A stretch of DNA of 18,186 nt from an uncultured Bifidobacterium sp. (GCA_937876495.1 CALEGL010000337.1:1-18186), one strand, 5' to 3'. Counted from the stretch's first letter, positions 1 through 8,614 are shown. Notes: generated by a model not told the origin, from the letters alone. Made by a program: numbers and translations.

Positions 1-2179
1 GGCCGGTGTTCACGTCGATGGTCGTCATGGCCTCGGTGCGGTCGATGACGATCGAACCGCCGGAGGGCAGGTACACCTGACGCTCCATGCCCTTGCGCAG
101 CTGGCTGTCGATCTGCCAGCGGTCGAAGACGTCCTTGCCGCCGTGCTCCTCCGGGTCCCACAGCTCGACGCGGTCCCTGAGGTCCGGCGCCATGGAGCCG
201 AGATAGGACTCGATGCGCCCGTAGACGCCCTCCCCCTCGACGATCATCTTCGAAAAGTCGTCGTTGAAGATGTCCCGCACCACACGGATGGCGACGTCGG
301 GTTCGCCCTGCAGCAGCTTGGGACGCTTGCCGTGGAGGAACTCGTCGCGCTTGGCGGTGATGGACTCCCACTGCCGGCTGAGCATCTCGAAGTCCTTGGC
401 GATGGCGTCCTCGGAGGCCCCCTCGGCGGCGGTGCGGATGATGACGCCGACGTTCTTCGGGGCGATCTTCGAAACGATCCCCTTGAGCCTGGTGCGCTCG
501 CGGTCCGGAAGCTTGCGGCTCACGCCGGTCATGCCCCCGGATGGCACGAGCACGAGGAACCGGCCGGCCAGGGTGACCTGGGAGGTCAGACGCGCGCCCT
601 TGTGGCCGATGGGGTCCTTGGTGACCTGCACGAGCACCGGGTCGCCGGACTTGAAGGCCAGCTCGATGCGGCGGGGCTGCCCCTCGAGTCTCGTGGCGTC
701 CCAGTTGACCTCACCTGCGTACAGGACGCCGTTGCGGGGCTGCCCGATGTCGACGAAAGCGGCCTCCATACTGGGAAGCACGTTCTGGACGCGGCCCAGA
801 TAGATGTTGCCCACGGTGGAGACGTCCTGGATGTCCGAGACGTAGTGCTCGACGAGCACGTTGTCCTCGATGACGGAGATCTGGGTATGGCGCCCCTTCT
901 CCCGCACGACCATAAGCCGCTCGACGTTCTCGCGACGGGCGAGGAAGTCCTCCTCGATGAGCTGGCTCTGGCGGCTGCGCTCGCGGCGGTTGTCACGACG
1001 ACGTTGCCTCTTGGCCTCGAGCCTTGTGGAGCCCTCGACGTCCGTGATCTCGTCGATGTACTGCTGCTTGCGGGACCGACGCGGCGTCCCCTGCTCGTCT
1101 GTGCGTCCCGACGACTCGGCGTCATGCGAACCGCGCCGCCTGCGACGGCGGCGGGTGACCGTCGTCGTCTCCTCGTCCGACGACTCTTCCTGTCGCCGCT
1201 CGGACGCGTCCTCGCCGTCCCCGTCTCCGACGGCCGTCTCCTCCGACGCCGCCGAGGTCCTCGACCGACGCGAACGACGCCGGCGACGCGTGCGCGTCCC
1301 CGTCTCCTCCTCGTCCTGCGTCGACGATGAGTCATCCCCTTCGCCGTCGCCGGAACCATCCTCGGCGTCCTTGTCCGTCACATCGATGGGACGATAGCTG
1401 ATGTCGTCGTATTCGAGGTCCTCCTCGATGCTTTCCACCTCGGCGGCCGCACGACGCTCCTGCGCGTTGAGGCGACGCGAACGGCGTGGACGGCGGCGGG
1501 CGCCCCTCTCATCCCCGGACTCGCCGGATTCCTCGTCCGTCTCCGGGGCGTCTCCGGAGAGGTCCGGTTCCCGTTCAGCGGAATCCTCCTGGGTCTCCAC
1601 ATCCTCATCGAGCCTTGCGTACGACCGTCCGCGACGGGTCCTGGACGACCGGCGGGAGCGCACGGATCGGATCGTCTCGTCCGAGGAGTCCTCCTCGGAA
1701 TCGTGAGATCCCCTCTCATCCCCGCCATCGTCGGAAACCGAGGACGAGGAGACGGGAAGCACGGGTTCGCGGAACAGCAGCGAGGTCATAGGGCGATGCG
1801 AGCGACGACGCTGCGACGTTCCGGATTCCGCCGAGGCGGCGCCATCGTCGCCGCCTTGGACGGATGGCGAGGCTGGCGATGTCACGGGCTCCTCGAAGAC
1901 AGGCGTGCTGCGTTCCTCGACCTTCAGCGCCACATCGGCGTTCGCCGCACCGGCGATGCGCACGACGCGGCGCCCGCCTCTACGACGACGAGGGGTCGGG
2001 GCCGCCGACGAAGCGGTCTCGTCGGCACGGCCGGCCCCGGACGGTTCCGCCGACTCGGGTGTCTCCGTTGTCCGTGACGATGACGGTGATGACGATGACG
2101 ATGACGTGATGGCGGACGTCGACTCGTCGACGTCGCCGGTGTTCTCTGTGGGCACGATGCTCCTTGCGGGGCGCTGCAT
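1..2179 (-). CDS. rne: Ribonuclease E/G, N-terminal 726 residues (C-terminus beyond left edge)
   Basis: Endoribonuclease of the RNase E/G family, for mRNA decay and rRNA/tRNA maturation. The frame stays open from ATG 2179 to the left edge. The start is supported by AGGAG about 10 bases upstream; an in-frame GTG lies 7 codons earlier. Residues 1 to about 420 are a low-complexity extension of Arg-rich, Asp/Glu-rich and Ser-rich blocks. The S1/RNase-H-like part runs from about 434 to 530 (NIYLGRV near 456). A 5'-sensor motif VIIRTAAEGA has R582/T583, matching the Arg-Thr pair that reads 5'-monophosphate in E. coli RNase E. The catalytic DNase I-like part ends at the edge with LPSGGSIVID and TTIDVNTG, whose D722 matches the first Mg-binding Asp. 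The second Asp, the Zn-link and the C-terminus are not visible. RNase E rather than G is chosen for the extension; in actinobacteria the name is loose. Confidence 0.95.
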   Translation of the reverse strand, partial: MQRPARSIVPTENTGDVDESTSAITSSSSSSPSSSRTTETPESAEPSGAGRADETASSAAPTPRRRRGGRRVVRIAGAANADVALKVEERSTPVFEEPVTSPASPSVQGGDDGAASAESGTSQRRRSHRPMTSLLFREPVLPVSSSSVSDDGGDERGSHDSEEDSSDETIRSVRSRRSSRTRRGRSYARLDEDVETQEDSAEREPDLSGDAPETDEESGESGDERGARRRPRRSRRLNAQERRAAAEVESIEEDLEYDDISYRPIDVTDKDAEDGSGDGEGDDSSSTQDEEETGTRTRRRRRSRRSRTSAASEETAVGDGDGEDASERRQEESSDEETTTVTRRRRRRRGSHDAESSGRTDEQGTPRRSRKQQYIDEITDVEGSTRLEAKRQRRRDNRRERSRQSQLIEEDFLARRENVERLMVVREKGRHTQISVIEDNVLVEHYVSDIQDVSTVGNIYLGRVQNVLPSMEAAFVDIGQPRNGVLYAGEVNWDATRLEGQPRRIELAFKSGDPVLVQVTKDPIGHKGARLTSQVTLAGRFLVLVPSGGMTGVSRKLPDRERTRLKGIVSKIAPKNVGVIIRTAAEGASEDAIAKDFEMLSRQWESITAKRDEFLHGKRPKLLQGEPDVAIRVVRDIFNDDFSKMIVEGEGVYGRIESYLGSMAPDLRDRVELWDPEEHGGKDVFDRWQIDSQLRKGMERQVYLPSGGSIVIDRTEAMTTIDVNTG
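2072..2110. repeat. Short GAT/GAC triplet tract inside rne
   Basis: An imperfect run of GAC/GAT triplets (plus strand) encodes a Ser-rich stretch near residue 30 of RNase E on the minus strand. It is a simple-sequence tract within coding DNA and could vary in length by slippage. The Asp-rich reading on the other strand is a shadow. Confidence 0.5.
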
Positions 2180-2519
2180 CCGCTCCGCTCTCCTGGCCAC
2201 GCCGGCTGTCACGTCACGCTCTCACCGTGACCGCGCGTTCCGCGCCCCTGCGTGGCGACCTGAAAAGTCCTCAGCTGCACGATGACGGACACCGACGCTC
2301 GCTGGACGCGAGGGGATCGACATCATCGAATGCCTGACGGCATGCAGTGCCGTCCATACCAGTATGGCACATCCGGCGACGCCCGGGTTAACGCCGAGGA
2401 ACCGAGGGACGGCGGCGCAGACCCGACGCCGGCGCGGCGGTCAGGACGCGGGCGTCAGTGTGCGGAGGGAGGACGGACACAGGCGCGACCCATGTGGGCG
2501 CGACGCCGGGCGGGAGGAC
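2180..2519 (-). other. Gene-free gap between dapE and rne; probable rne leader
   Basis: These 340 bp hold no convincing gene in any frame. They contain three inverted repeats: GTCACG/CGTGAC at 2213-2231, GACGGC/GCCGTC at 2336-2354, and the adjoining CCATAC-CA-GTATGG at 2354-2367. A bulged CGCG-A-CCC/GGG-CGCG hairpin at 2484-2502 lies about 17 bases after the dapE stop and may be its terminator, though no U-tract follows. Both flanking genes are on the minus strand, so most of this stretch is probably the promoter and 5' untranslated region of rne. A CATACT hexamer (minus strand) within the AT-richer 2354-2367 repeat could be a -10 box, but I see no convincing -35. Confidence 0.45.
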
Positions 2520-3680
2520 TCAGAGGGACAGCCACCGACGCAGCAGCGACTCGAGCTCGCCAAGCTCGCCGACGGCCACCTGTTCATCCCGTTTGTGCGC
2601 GAGAAGCGGACTGCCTGCTCCGAGATTCACCGCCGGGACGCCGAGCCGCGAGAAACGGGCCACGTCCGTCCAGCCGAGCTTGGCCACGGGACGCCTGCCG
2701 GTGCGCTCCTCGACGAGGGCGGCCAGCGAGCGCGCCAGCGGCGCGTCCATTCCAGGTCGGGCGGACGGCGATTCGTCCTTCATCTCGATGCCGAAACCGG
2801 CGAACACCCCTCCGAGCGCGGTACGCTCGCCGCCTGAGAGCTCAGCACCGGTCCCCTCGCCCATCATGAGGGCCTTGGCGGCCTCGATGTCCTTGTCGGG
2901 GGCGAAGCGGTAGTTCACGTGGACCCGGCATTCGTCGGGGATGACGTTGGTCCCTCGTCCCCCGGAGATCAGGGTGGCGTTGAGACCCTCGCGGTACACG
3001 AGCCCGTCCACCTCGACGTCCGCCGGCTCGTAGGCGGCCAGACGGTCGAGGACGGCGGCCGCCTCGTGGATGGCGTTGCGACCCATCCAGGCACGCGCGG
3101 AATGGGCCGCCACCCCGTGGGTGACGACGTCGAATCGCAGGGAGCCGTTGCACCCGCCTTCGATCCCGCACGAGGTGGGTTCGCCGATGACCGCGAAGTC
3201 GGCCTTCAACCAGTCGGGATGACGCTCGGACACGCGCCGCAGGCCGTTGAGCTCGGCGGCGACCTCCTCATGGTCGTAGAACACGAAGGTCAGGTCGTAC
3301 CTGGGGTCGTCGAGGGTGAGGGCGAGATGGAGCAGCACGGCGTCGGAGGCCTTCATGTCGGACGAGCCACGGCCCCACATGACCCGCTGTCCGGGATGCG
3401 CCTCGGCGACGTCGGGGCGGATGTCGGGGTCGCCCGGCTCCAGCCAGCGCGGCGGGAAGTTGCCGATGACGGGGACCGTGTCCAGATGGCCTGCGAGCGC
3501 CACGCGCGTGCCCCGTCCGAGGTCGGTGGAGGCGACGACGGTATCGCCGTCCCGGCGCACGAGCAGACGTCCGGAACCCCGGAGCAGGCGCTCGACCTCG
3601 TCGGCGATGGCCGTCTCCTCGCCGCTGACGGATCGGATGCCCATAAGACGCGAGAACAGGTCCTCGAGTTCGTTGCCCAT
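2520..3680 (-). CDS. dapE: Succinyl-diaminopimelate desuccinylase (M20 family)
   Basis: Hydrolyses N-succinyl-LL-2,6-diaminopimelate to LL-diaminopimelate and succinate in lysine and peptidoglycan precursor synthesis; cytoplasmic, di-zinc. At 386 residues it matches the actinobacterial DapE type. Metal and catalytic residues of the M20 fold are visible: ALAGHLDTVPV (H65, D67), GRGSSDMK (D108), FYDHEEV (E138/E139), IGEPT (E167) and LLAHKRDEQV (H362). The dimerisation-domain signature GVAAHSARAWMGRNAIH (H193) is the DapE form rather than the ArgE form. Start ATG 3680 has only a weak GCAGG five bases upstream; no better start fits. Divergent from the AEC transporter with 92 bp between them. LysA, a later step of the same pathway, lies about 5 kb away on the same strand. 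Confidence 0.94.
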   Translation of the reverse strand: MGNELEDLFSRLMGIRSVSGEETAIADEVERLLRGSGRLLVRRDGDTVVASTDLGRGTRVALAGHLDTVPVIGNFPPRWLEPGDPDIRPDVAEAHPGQRVMWGRGSSDMKASDAVLLHLALTLDDPRYDLTFVFYDHEEVAAELNGLRRVSERHPDWLKADFAVIGEPTSCGIEGGCNGSLRFDVVTHGVAAHSARAWMGRNAIHEAAAVLDRLAAYEPADVEVDGLVYREGLNATLISGGRGTNVIPDECRVHVNYRFAPDKDIEAAKALMMGEGTGAELSGGERTALGGVFAGFGIEMKDESPSARPGMDAPLARSLAALVEERTGRRPVAKLGWTDVARFSRLGVPAVNLGAGSPLLAHKRDEQVAVGELGELESLLRRWLSL

Positions 3681-3772
3681 GCCTGCCAGTGTGCCAGCAC
3701 CCGTCGATGGACGCCGGATGGCCCGCCGTCCCTGCCCCCATGAACAATGTGCGGGGAAAGGACGGGGGTCAT

Positions 3773-4717
3773 ATGCCAGGTCTGCTCAGCGCGATGGAGG
3801 GCTTCTGCGTCATCGGCATCGTCATCCTGGTCGGATACGTCGCCGCGCGCATGCGCATCGGCGGCCCGAGCGCCCAGATGGTGCTCAACCGCTTCAGCTT
3901 CTTCGTCTCGAGCCCCTGTCTCATGTTCGCCATCCTGTCGAAGGAGCCGATCTTCGACATCTTCCACTCCTCCATCGTCGTGGCCTTCCTCTCGGCGCTG
4001 CTCGTGGGAGTCGTGTTCCTCGTCCTCAACCGCCTCTTCTTCCACATGGGACCGGCGGACGCCACCATCGGAGCCCTCAACTCCCTGTATCTCAACTCGA
4101 ACAACATCGGCCTGCCCATCGCCACCTACATCCTCGGCAACCCGGCGCTGGTGGCCCCGATCCTCGTCATGCAGCAGGCGGTGTTCACCCCCATCGGCCT
4201 GACGGTGCTTGACGTGACCACCAAGGGGAAGGCCTCGGCGAAGGAGATCCTCACCCAGCCGCTGCACCAGCCGCTGCTCATCGGCTCGCTGGGGGGCATC
4301 CTCGTCTCGGCCATCAGCGCGAAGACCGGCTGGTTCGTCATCCCCAAGTACCTGTACGACCCGATCGACATGATCGGGGACTCGGCGGTGCCCATGATCC
4401 TCATGGCCTTCGGCATGTCCCTTCACGGAACGCAGCCCATGCGCGACCGCGGCGACAGACCCGCCACCATCACCGTGGCCGTGCTCAAGAACGTCGTCAT
4501 GCCGGTGATCGCGTTCCTTCTCGCCTACTTCCTCATGGGATTCCGCGGCACGACCCTGTACGCCTGCGTGGTCCTGGCCGCGCTTCCCACGGGCCAGAAC
4601 GTCTACAACTACGCCGCCCGCTACAACGTCGGCATGACCTTCGCCCGCGACGGAATCCTGCTGTCCACCGTGACGAGCCCGCTGATGATCGCCCTCGTCT
4701 CCGCCGTTCTGTCCTAG
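3773..4717 (+). CDS. AEC (auxin efflux carrier) family transporter
   Basis: A 314-residue integral membrane protein of the AEC/Mem_trans family (TC 2.A.69), which includes bacterial malate and other organic-acid carriers. The length fits, and about ten hydrophobic segments are visible, starting with the first at roughly residues 10-25 of this start. Family hallmarks are NSNNIGLPIATYILGN near the end of the N-terminal half and LPTGQNVYNYAARYNVG near the C-terminus. The frame opens earlier at 3689, but ATG 3773 begins directly before the first membrane segment and follows AAAGGACGGGGG, so it is preferred. It is the only plus-strand gene in the left 12 kb and is transcribed alone. The substrate cannot be read from sequence; organic acids or amino acids are possible. 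Family assignment is firm, role unknown. Confidence 0.88.
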   Translation: MPGLLSAMEGFCVIGIVILVGYVAARMRIGGPSAQMVLNRFSFFVSSPCLMFAILSKEPIFDIFHSSIVVAFLSALLVGVVFLVLNRLFFHMGPADATIGALNSLYLNSNNIGLPIATYILGNPALVAPILVMQQAVFTPIGLTVLDVTTKGKASAKEILTQPLHQPLLIGSLGGILVSAISAKTGWFVIPKYLYDPIDMIGDSAVPMILMAFGMSLHGTQPMRDRGDRPATITVAVLKNVVMPVIAFLLAYFLMGFRGTTLYACVVLAALPTGQNVYNYAARYNVGMTFARDGILLSTVTSPLMIALVSAVLS

Positions 4718-4766
4718 CGTCGTCGTCGACGGGGCATCCGTCGTCGGATTCGCATCAGTGCGAGCG

Positions 4767-4796
4767 CGAAAAGAGCCGGTCCCGTTCCTGCCGGCT
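4767..4796 (-). terminator. Rho-independent terminator of the hom-thrB-maf operon
   Basis: On the minus strand, AGCCGG (4796-4791) and CCGGCT (4779-4774) form a 6-bp stem with an 11-base loop, followed by CTTTTC. It lies 14 bases after the Maf-NUDIX stop codon. The stem is short but the T-run supports termination. Confidence 0.5.
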
Positions 4797-4813
4797 AGGT
4801 TCCTGCCGGCTAG
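4784..4813. repeat. 15-bp tandem duplication over the Maf-NUDIX stop codon
   Basis: GTTCCTGCCGGCTAG occurs twice in perfect tandem (4784-4798 and 4799-4813). The second copy contains the TAG stop of the minus-strand gene (4812-4810); the first supplies half of the terminator stem. It looks like a recent slippage duplication. Confidence 0.85.
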
Positions 4814-6279
4814 GCCTCCCCGCCACGCGAGGCCGGCGCAAGGGCGTCCAGCCGCCGACGAAAGCGGGGCCAGTCCACACGCAGCGCGGTGAGCAGCCTC
4901 AGGGACGCCACCTCGTCCACCGGCACCCAGTCGATCTCCATGCTTTCGTCGTCACCCGCATGGGGGTCGACGCGTCGCCCGTCACGTTCGAAGGCGAAAA
5001 CGGTCGTGTACGCCCACGGTCCATGCTCCTCGCGCCAGGAGCCGACGACGTCGACGTCCTGCGGGTGTATGGAGGCCTCCTCGAGGCTTTCGCGCAGGGC
5101 CCCCTGAATCGGACTCTCCCCGTCGGCGATGGCCCCTCCGGGGACTCCCCAGGTGCCGCCCTCGGCGCTCCACAGCGCCCGATGCTGCATGACCACATGC
5201 GTCACGCGGCCGCTGGACGGATCGCGACGGGCCAGCAGCACCCCGGCCGCGCCATTGAGGCCCCAATGACGGCGTCCGCAGGCACAGTCCACCCATCCGT
5301 CCCCCGGCTGGTGGATGTTGCCCTTGGGGGTGGAGGAGGATGCGGGCGCGGCAAGCACCGGCGTTCTGCCGATGCCGGCGCCGGAGTCGGCGCCGGCCAG
5401 GTTCCACAGCTCCGACCAGCGCACCCCCAGGTCGCCGGCCAGCCGTCGGAGCAGCGGCAGGCTGAGTCCCAGCACGCCATGCGGGTCGCCGTCCACGCCG
5501 TCGATGAAAGCTCCCCCGAAGCCCTCGAGGGTGAACGAACCGGCCACCTCAAGCGGCTCCCCGGTGGCCACATAGGCGTCGACGTCCCTCTCGTCGAAGT
5601 CGCCGAAGCGCACCCGGGCGTGACTGGTTCCCGACGCCACCCGGCCCGCGGCCAGATCGACGAGCACGTGTCCGGTCCACAGCTCGCCCGAATCCCCGCG
5701 CATGTCCAGAAGGCGGCGCCGCGCCACGGCGGGGTCGTGCGGCTTGCCCTGGCATCGGCCGTGGAAGAGGAACAGGGAATCGCAGCCAAGGACGAGGGGA
5801 CCGGGTCCAGGGTCGTCCATGACGGTGAGCGCCGGGGTCAGCGAATCACGACGAATCGGGACATCCACCCCGGAGAAGTCGCGTGTGTCCATCGTCGGGG
5901 CGGCACCTGTCGCGCCGGGATTCGGTCCCGATGACGCGGGATCCGGTCCATGCTCCGTCCCCACGCCGGCGGCCCGCAGGGGGAACGCCGTAATCCGCTC
6001 ACCGTGCGCCCGCTCGGCGGTTCCCCGGATCGCCCGGTATTCGTCCGTGACGGTCCGGGCCTTGGCCCTGGCCAGCACGGCGACGCGCGTCTCCACATCC
6101 AGAGAGCCGACGTCCGTGTTGCGACGCCCCGCCTCCTCGCGCAGCACGGCGTCCTCGTCGACATGCGAGACCCGGATGATGGGAAGGATCCCGGCAGAGA
6201 CCAGAACGGCCCGGCGGGACGGGGACTGGGACGCCAGAACGAGCGGGATCTGACGGCCGCCGGGGACGGACCCGGTCAT
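4810..6279 (-). CDS. Maf-type nucleotide pyrophosphatase fused to a NUDIX hydrolase
   Basis: A 489-residue two-domain protein. Residues 11-295 are a Maf/HAM1-fold nucleoside triphosphate pyrophosphatase, a family that hydrolyses non-canonical or modified NTPs to NMP and PPi: VLASQSPSRR (17-23), LGCDSLF with D167, QGKP (177-180) and GFGGAFIDGVDGD (253-265). Residues 330-480 are a NUDIX domain with CACGRRHWG (332-340) before it and a Nudix box G382-x5-E388-x7-R396-E397-x2-E400-E401; the usual Gly of the box is S403. The Maf domain carries an extra stretch of about 60 residues (95-160), rich in Gly/Pro. ATG 6279 overlaps the thrB stop as ATGA, so translation is probably coupled. It is likely a nucleotide-pool sanitising enzyme; substrates of either domain are not readable. 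Confidence 0.88.
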   Translation of the reverse strand: MTGSVPGGRQIPLVLASQSPSRRAVLVSAGILPIIRVSHVDEDAVLREEAGRRNTDVGSLDVETRVAVLARAKARTVTDEYRAIRGTAERAHGERITAFPLRAAGVGTEHGPDPASSGPNPGATGAAPTMDTRDFSGVDVPIRRDSLTPALTVMDDPGPGPLVLGCDSLFLFHGRCQGKPHDPAVARRRLLDMRGDSGELWTGHVLVDLAAGRVASGTSHARVRFGDFDERDVDAYVATGEPLEVAGSFTLEGFGGAFIDGVDGDPHGVLGLSLPLLRRLAGDLGVRWSELWNLAGADSGAGIGRTPVLAAPASSSTPKGNIHQPGDGWVDCACGRRHWGLNGAAGVLLARRDPSSGRVTHVVMQHRALWSAEGGTWGVPGGAIADGESPIQGALRESLEEASIHPQDVDVVGSWREEHGPWAYTTVFAFERDGRRVDPHAGDDESMEIDWVPVDEVASLRLLTALRVDWPRFRRRLDALAPASRGGEA

Positions 6280-7289
6280 CGCCGCTCGACCTCCACGCCA
6301 TGCGAGGAGACGGGAAGATGAAGCACCCGCCAGTGCCCCGAGGACAGTTTCTCCCCGGCCACGGCCTCGACGTCCGCGCGGGCGTCACCGTGATGCAGCA
6401 CGAGCACGCAGGGACCCGCGCCCGAGACCGCCGCCGCGAAGCCGCGCTCCCGCAGGTCCTCGATGAGGTTCCATGAGGGCTTCATCAGTCCGCGACGATA
6501 GGGTTGGTGCATGCGGTCCTGGGTCGCGGCGAACAGCAAGGCGTTCGGATCGACCGTCGATCCGCCGGAGACGTTCCGGGGATCCAGCGCCCCGGGCATC
6601 AGCCCCACGCGGGAGACGTCGTAGACGGCGTCTCGGTAGGGCAGACGCTCGGGAAGGGCCTGCCGGGCCTTCTGCGTGGACAGCTCGTAGTCGGGGATGA
6701 AGACGGAGGCCAGCACGTCGTCCGCCACCGGATAGGTGATCGTGTGGAACCCCGGCTGCAGGGGCTCCCCTCCGGCGATCGGGACGGAGCCGACCCCCTC
6801 GTCGACGGCCATGTCCCAGGAGACGGTGAGCCCGCCGAAGACCGCAGGGGCCACGTTGTCGGGATGGCCCTCGACGACGGCGGCCATGTCGAAGACGGTC
6901 TGGCGGGGAATCTCCCCCTGATGAAGCAGGGCCGCCGCAGCGGCGATTCCGGCGACGATGGCCTCGGCGGAGGAGCCCATGCCTCTGGCCTGCGGGATGC
7001 GGTTCCATGCCTCGAGAACAAGCCCCGGATGCCCCAGACCGAAGGTGCGGCAGGCCTGCCGGAAGGCAGACACCACCAGATGGGTCTCGTCGCGAGGCAG
7101 CGAATCCTCCCCCTCGCCGTGGATGATGACCCTCACGGAGGAATCGGACGGGTCGTCGGACAGCGTGAAGTCGAGGTCGTCGTGGTAGTCGAGGGCAAGC
7201 CCCACCGTGTCGAAGCCCGACCCCAGATTGGCGCTGGTCGCCGGGACCCGGACATGCACCCGCCGACACACCGGCGTCATGGTCATCAT
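6276..7289 (-). CDS. thrB: Homoserine kinase
   Basis: GHMP-family kinase that phosphorylates L-homoserine with ATP, the step before threonine synthase. The 337 residues include the N-terminal VPATSANLGSGFDTVGLALD (16-34) typical of ThrB, the ATP-binding glycine-rich loop PQARGMGSSAEA (99-110) and the C-terminal SGAGP motif (289-293). The start is ATG 7289, preceded by GGGGACG; ATGs at 7286 and 7280 are also possible, so the first three residues are uncertain. It lies 11 bases after hom and overlaps the Maf-NUDIX start by 4 bases, making a three-gene operon. No thrC is visible here. Confidence 0.94.
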   Translation of the reverse strand: MMTMTPVCRRVHVRVPATSANLGSGFDTVGLALDYHDDLDFTLSDDPSDSSVRVIIHGEGEDSLPRDETHLVVSAFRQACRTFGLGHPGLVLEAWNRIPQARGMGSSAEAIVAGIAAAAALLHQGEIPRQTVFDMAAVVEGHPDNVAPAVFGGLTVSWDMAVDEGVGSVPIAGGEPLQPGFHTITYPVADDVLASVFIPDYELSTQKARQALPERLPYRDAVYDVSRVGLMPGALDPRNVSGGSTVDPNALLFAATQDRMHQPYRRGLMKPSWNLIEDLRERGFAAAVSGAGPCVLVLHHGDARADVEAVAGEKLSSGHWRVLHLPVSSHGVEVERR

Positions 7290-7300
7290 ATGCGTCCCCG

Positions 7301-8614
7301 TCAGCCGATCACACGCAGGACGGACGGCGTCCCGGTGACGCTGTCGAGCTCGCAGACGGCCTTCACGGCCTCGCGCAGGGTCACCTCGTCGCAGCGGTGG
7401 GTCACCAGACGCAGCTGCTGGATCTCGCCGGAGTAGCCCGGGTCGTGCAGCGTGGGCTTGAGGTCCTGGTTGACCCCGTTGATGGAGATCCCGGCGTCGG
7501 CGAAGGTCCTGGCGATGGCGGCCAGCACACCGGGCTTGTCATGGATGAGGAAGCGCACGGCGAACACCGCCTTCGAAGCCTCCAGCGGTGCCATCGGCAG
7601 CGTGCGGTACAGGGAGATGGCCGGTCCGGTGCAGCCCTGGGCGATATGCCGGGCCTCGGTGACGACGTCGCCGACCACGGCCGACGCAGTGGGGGCGCCG
7701 CCGGCGCCGCGCCCGTAGAACATAAGGTCGTCGGCGGCCTCGGCGTGCACGAATACGGCGTTGAAGCTGCCGTGGACGGAGGCGAGGGGATGGTCCTCGC
7801 CGATGAGAGCCGGGTAGACGCGCGCGGAGACGCCGTCCTCGCCGTTCTCCACGACGGCGAGCAGCTTGATGACCTTGTGTTCCGCCGTCGCCGCGGCGAT
7901 GTCGTCGGCCGTGACCGCGGTGATGCCCTCCACCGTCACGTCGTCGATGGACACGGGCGTATGGAAGCCGAGGGTGGCCATGATCGCGGCCTTGTTCGCC
8001 GCGTCGAGGCCCTCGATGTCCCCGGTCGGATCGGCCTCGGCGTAGCCCTTGTCCTGGGCGTCCTTCAGAGCGACGCCGAAATCGAGGCCCTTCGTCGTCA
8101 TCTCGTCGAGGATGTAGTTGGTCGTGCCGTTGACGATGCCGAGCATGGAGGTCACGGAATCGCCCACCAGCGACTCGCGCAGGGGCCTGACGATCGGGAT
8201 GGCCCCGCCGACCGCGGCTTCGAAGTAGATGTCGACTCCACGCTTCTCGGCGGCCCGGTAGATCTCGGGTCCGTGCTTGGCGAGCAGTGCCTTGTTCGCC
8301 GTGACCACGGAAGCACCGGATTCGATGGCCCTGAGGATGAAGGTCCGCGCCGGCTCGATGCCGCCGATGAGTTCGACGACGATGTCCGCACGCGTGCACA
8401 GCCCCGCCGTGTCCGTGGTCAGCAGGCTTCTGTCGATCCACGGGAAGTCGACCTCGTCGGGATCGAGGCAGGCGACGCCCACGAGCTCGATGTCGCGGCC
8501 GATGCGTCTGGCCAGATCCTCGCGCTGCTCGACGATGAGACGCGCCGTCTGCGAACCGACGGTTCCGGCTCCGAGCAGTCCGATGCGGATCGGTGATGGG
8601 GTCTTCTGTGCCAC
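7301..8614 (-). CDS. hom: Homoserine dehydrogenase with C-terminal ACT domain
   Basis: Reduces aspartate semialdehyde to homoserine with NAD(P)H, the branch point to threonine and methionine. The 437 residues show the dinucleotide-binding GLLGAGTVG (12-20), VVTANKALLAKHG with K108, FEAAVGGAIP (131-140), GIVNGTTNYILDEM (159-172) and the catalytic region YAEADPTGDIEGLDAANK (191-208). Residues 352-437 form an ACT domain, expected to give feedback inhibition by threonine. The start is GTG 8614, supported by a strong GAGGAGG about 6 bases upstream. It heads the hom-thrB-maf/NUDIX operon. The 243-bp gap before it holds hairpins and a short direct repeat that may be regulatory. Confidence 0.95.
   Translation of the reverse strand: MAQKTPSPIRIGLLGAGTVGSQTARLIVEQREDLARRIGRDIELVGVACLDPDEVDFPWIDRSLLTTDTAGLCTRADIVVELIGGIEPARTFILRAIESGASVVTANKALLAKHGPEIYRAAEKRGVDIYFEAAVGGAIPIVRPLRESLVGDSVTSMLGIVNGTTNYILDEMTTKGLDFGVALKDAQDKGYAEADPTGDIEGLDAANKAAIMATLGFHTPVSIDDVTVEGITAVTADDIAAATAEHKVIKLLAVVENGEDGVSARVYPALIGEDHPLASVHGSFNAVFVHAEAADDLMFYGRGAGGAPTASAVVGDVVTEARHIAQGCTGPAISLYRTLPMAPLEASKAVFAVRFLIHDKPGVLAAIARTFADAGISINGVNQDLKPTLHDPGYSGEIQQLRLVTHRCDEVTLREAVKAVCELDSVTGTPSVLRVIG

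Noticed and set aside
1905..2285. Asp-rich plus-strand frame (DDDGDDDDDD) over the rne start
   Set aside because: It is the antisense reading of the Ser-rich tract of RNase E, and the rne frame is supported by domain matches.
5380..5405. GC-rich repeat GCCGGCGCCGG...GGCGCCGGC in the Maf-NUDIX gene
   Set aside because: It encodes the Gly/Ala linker GADSGAGIG between the two domains and is explained by codon use in a high-GC linker.
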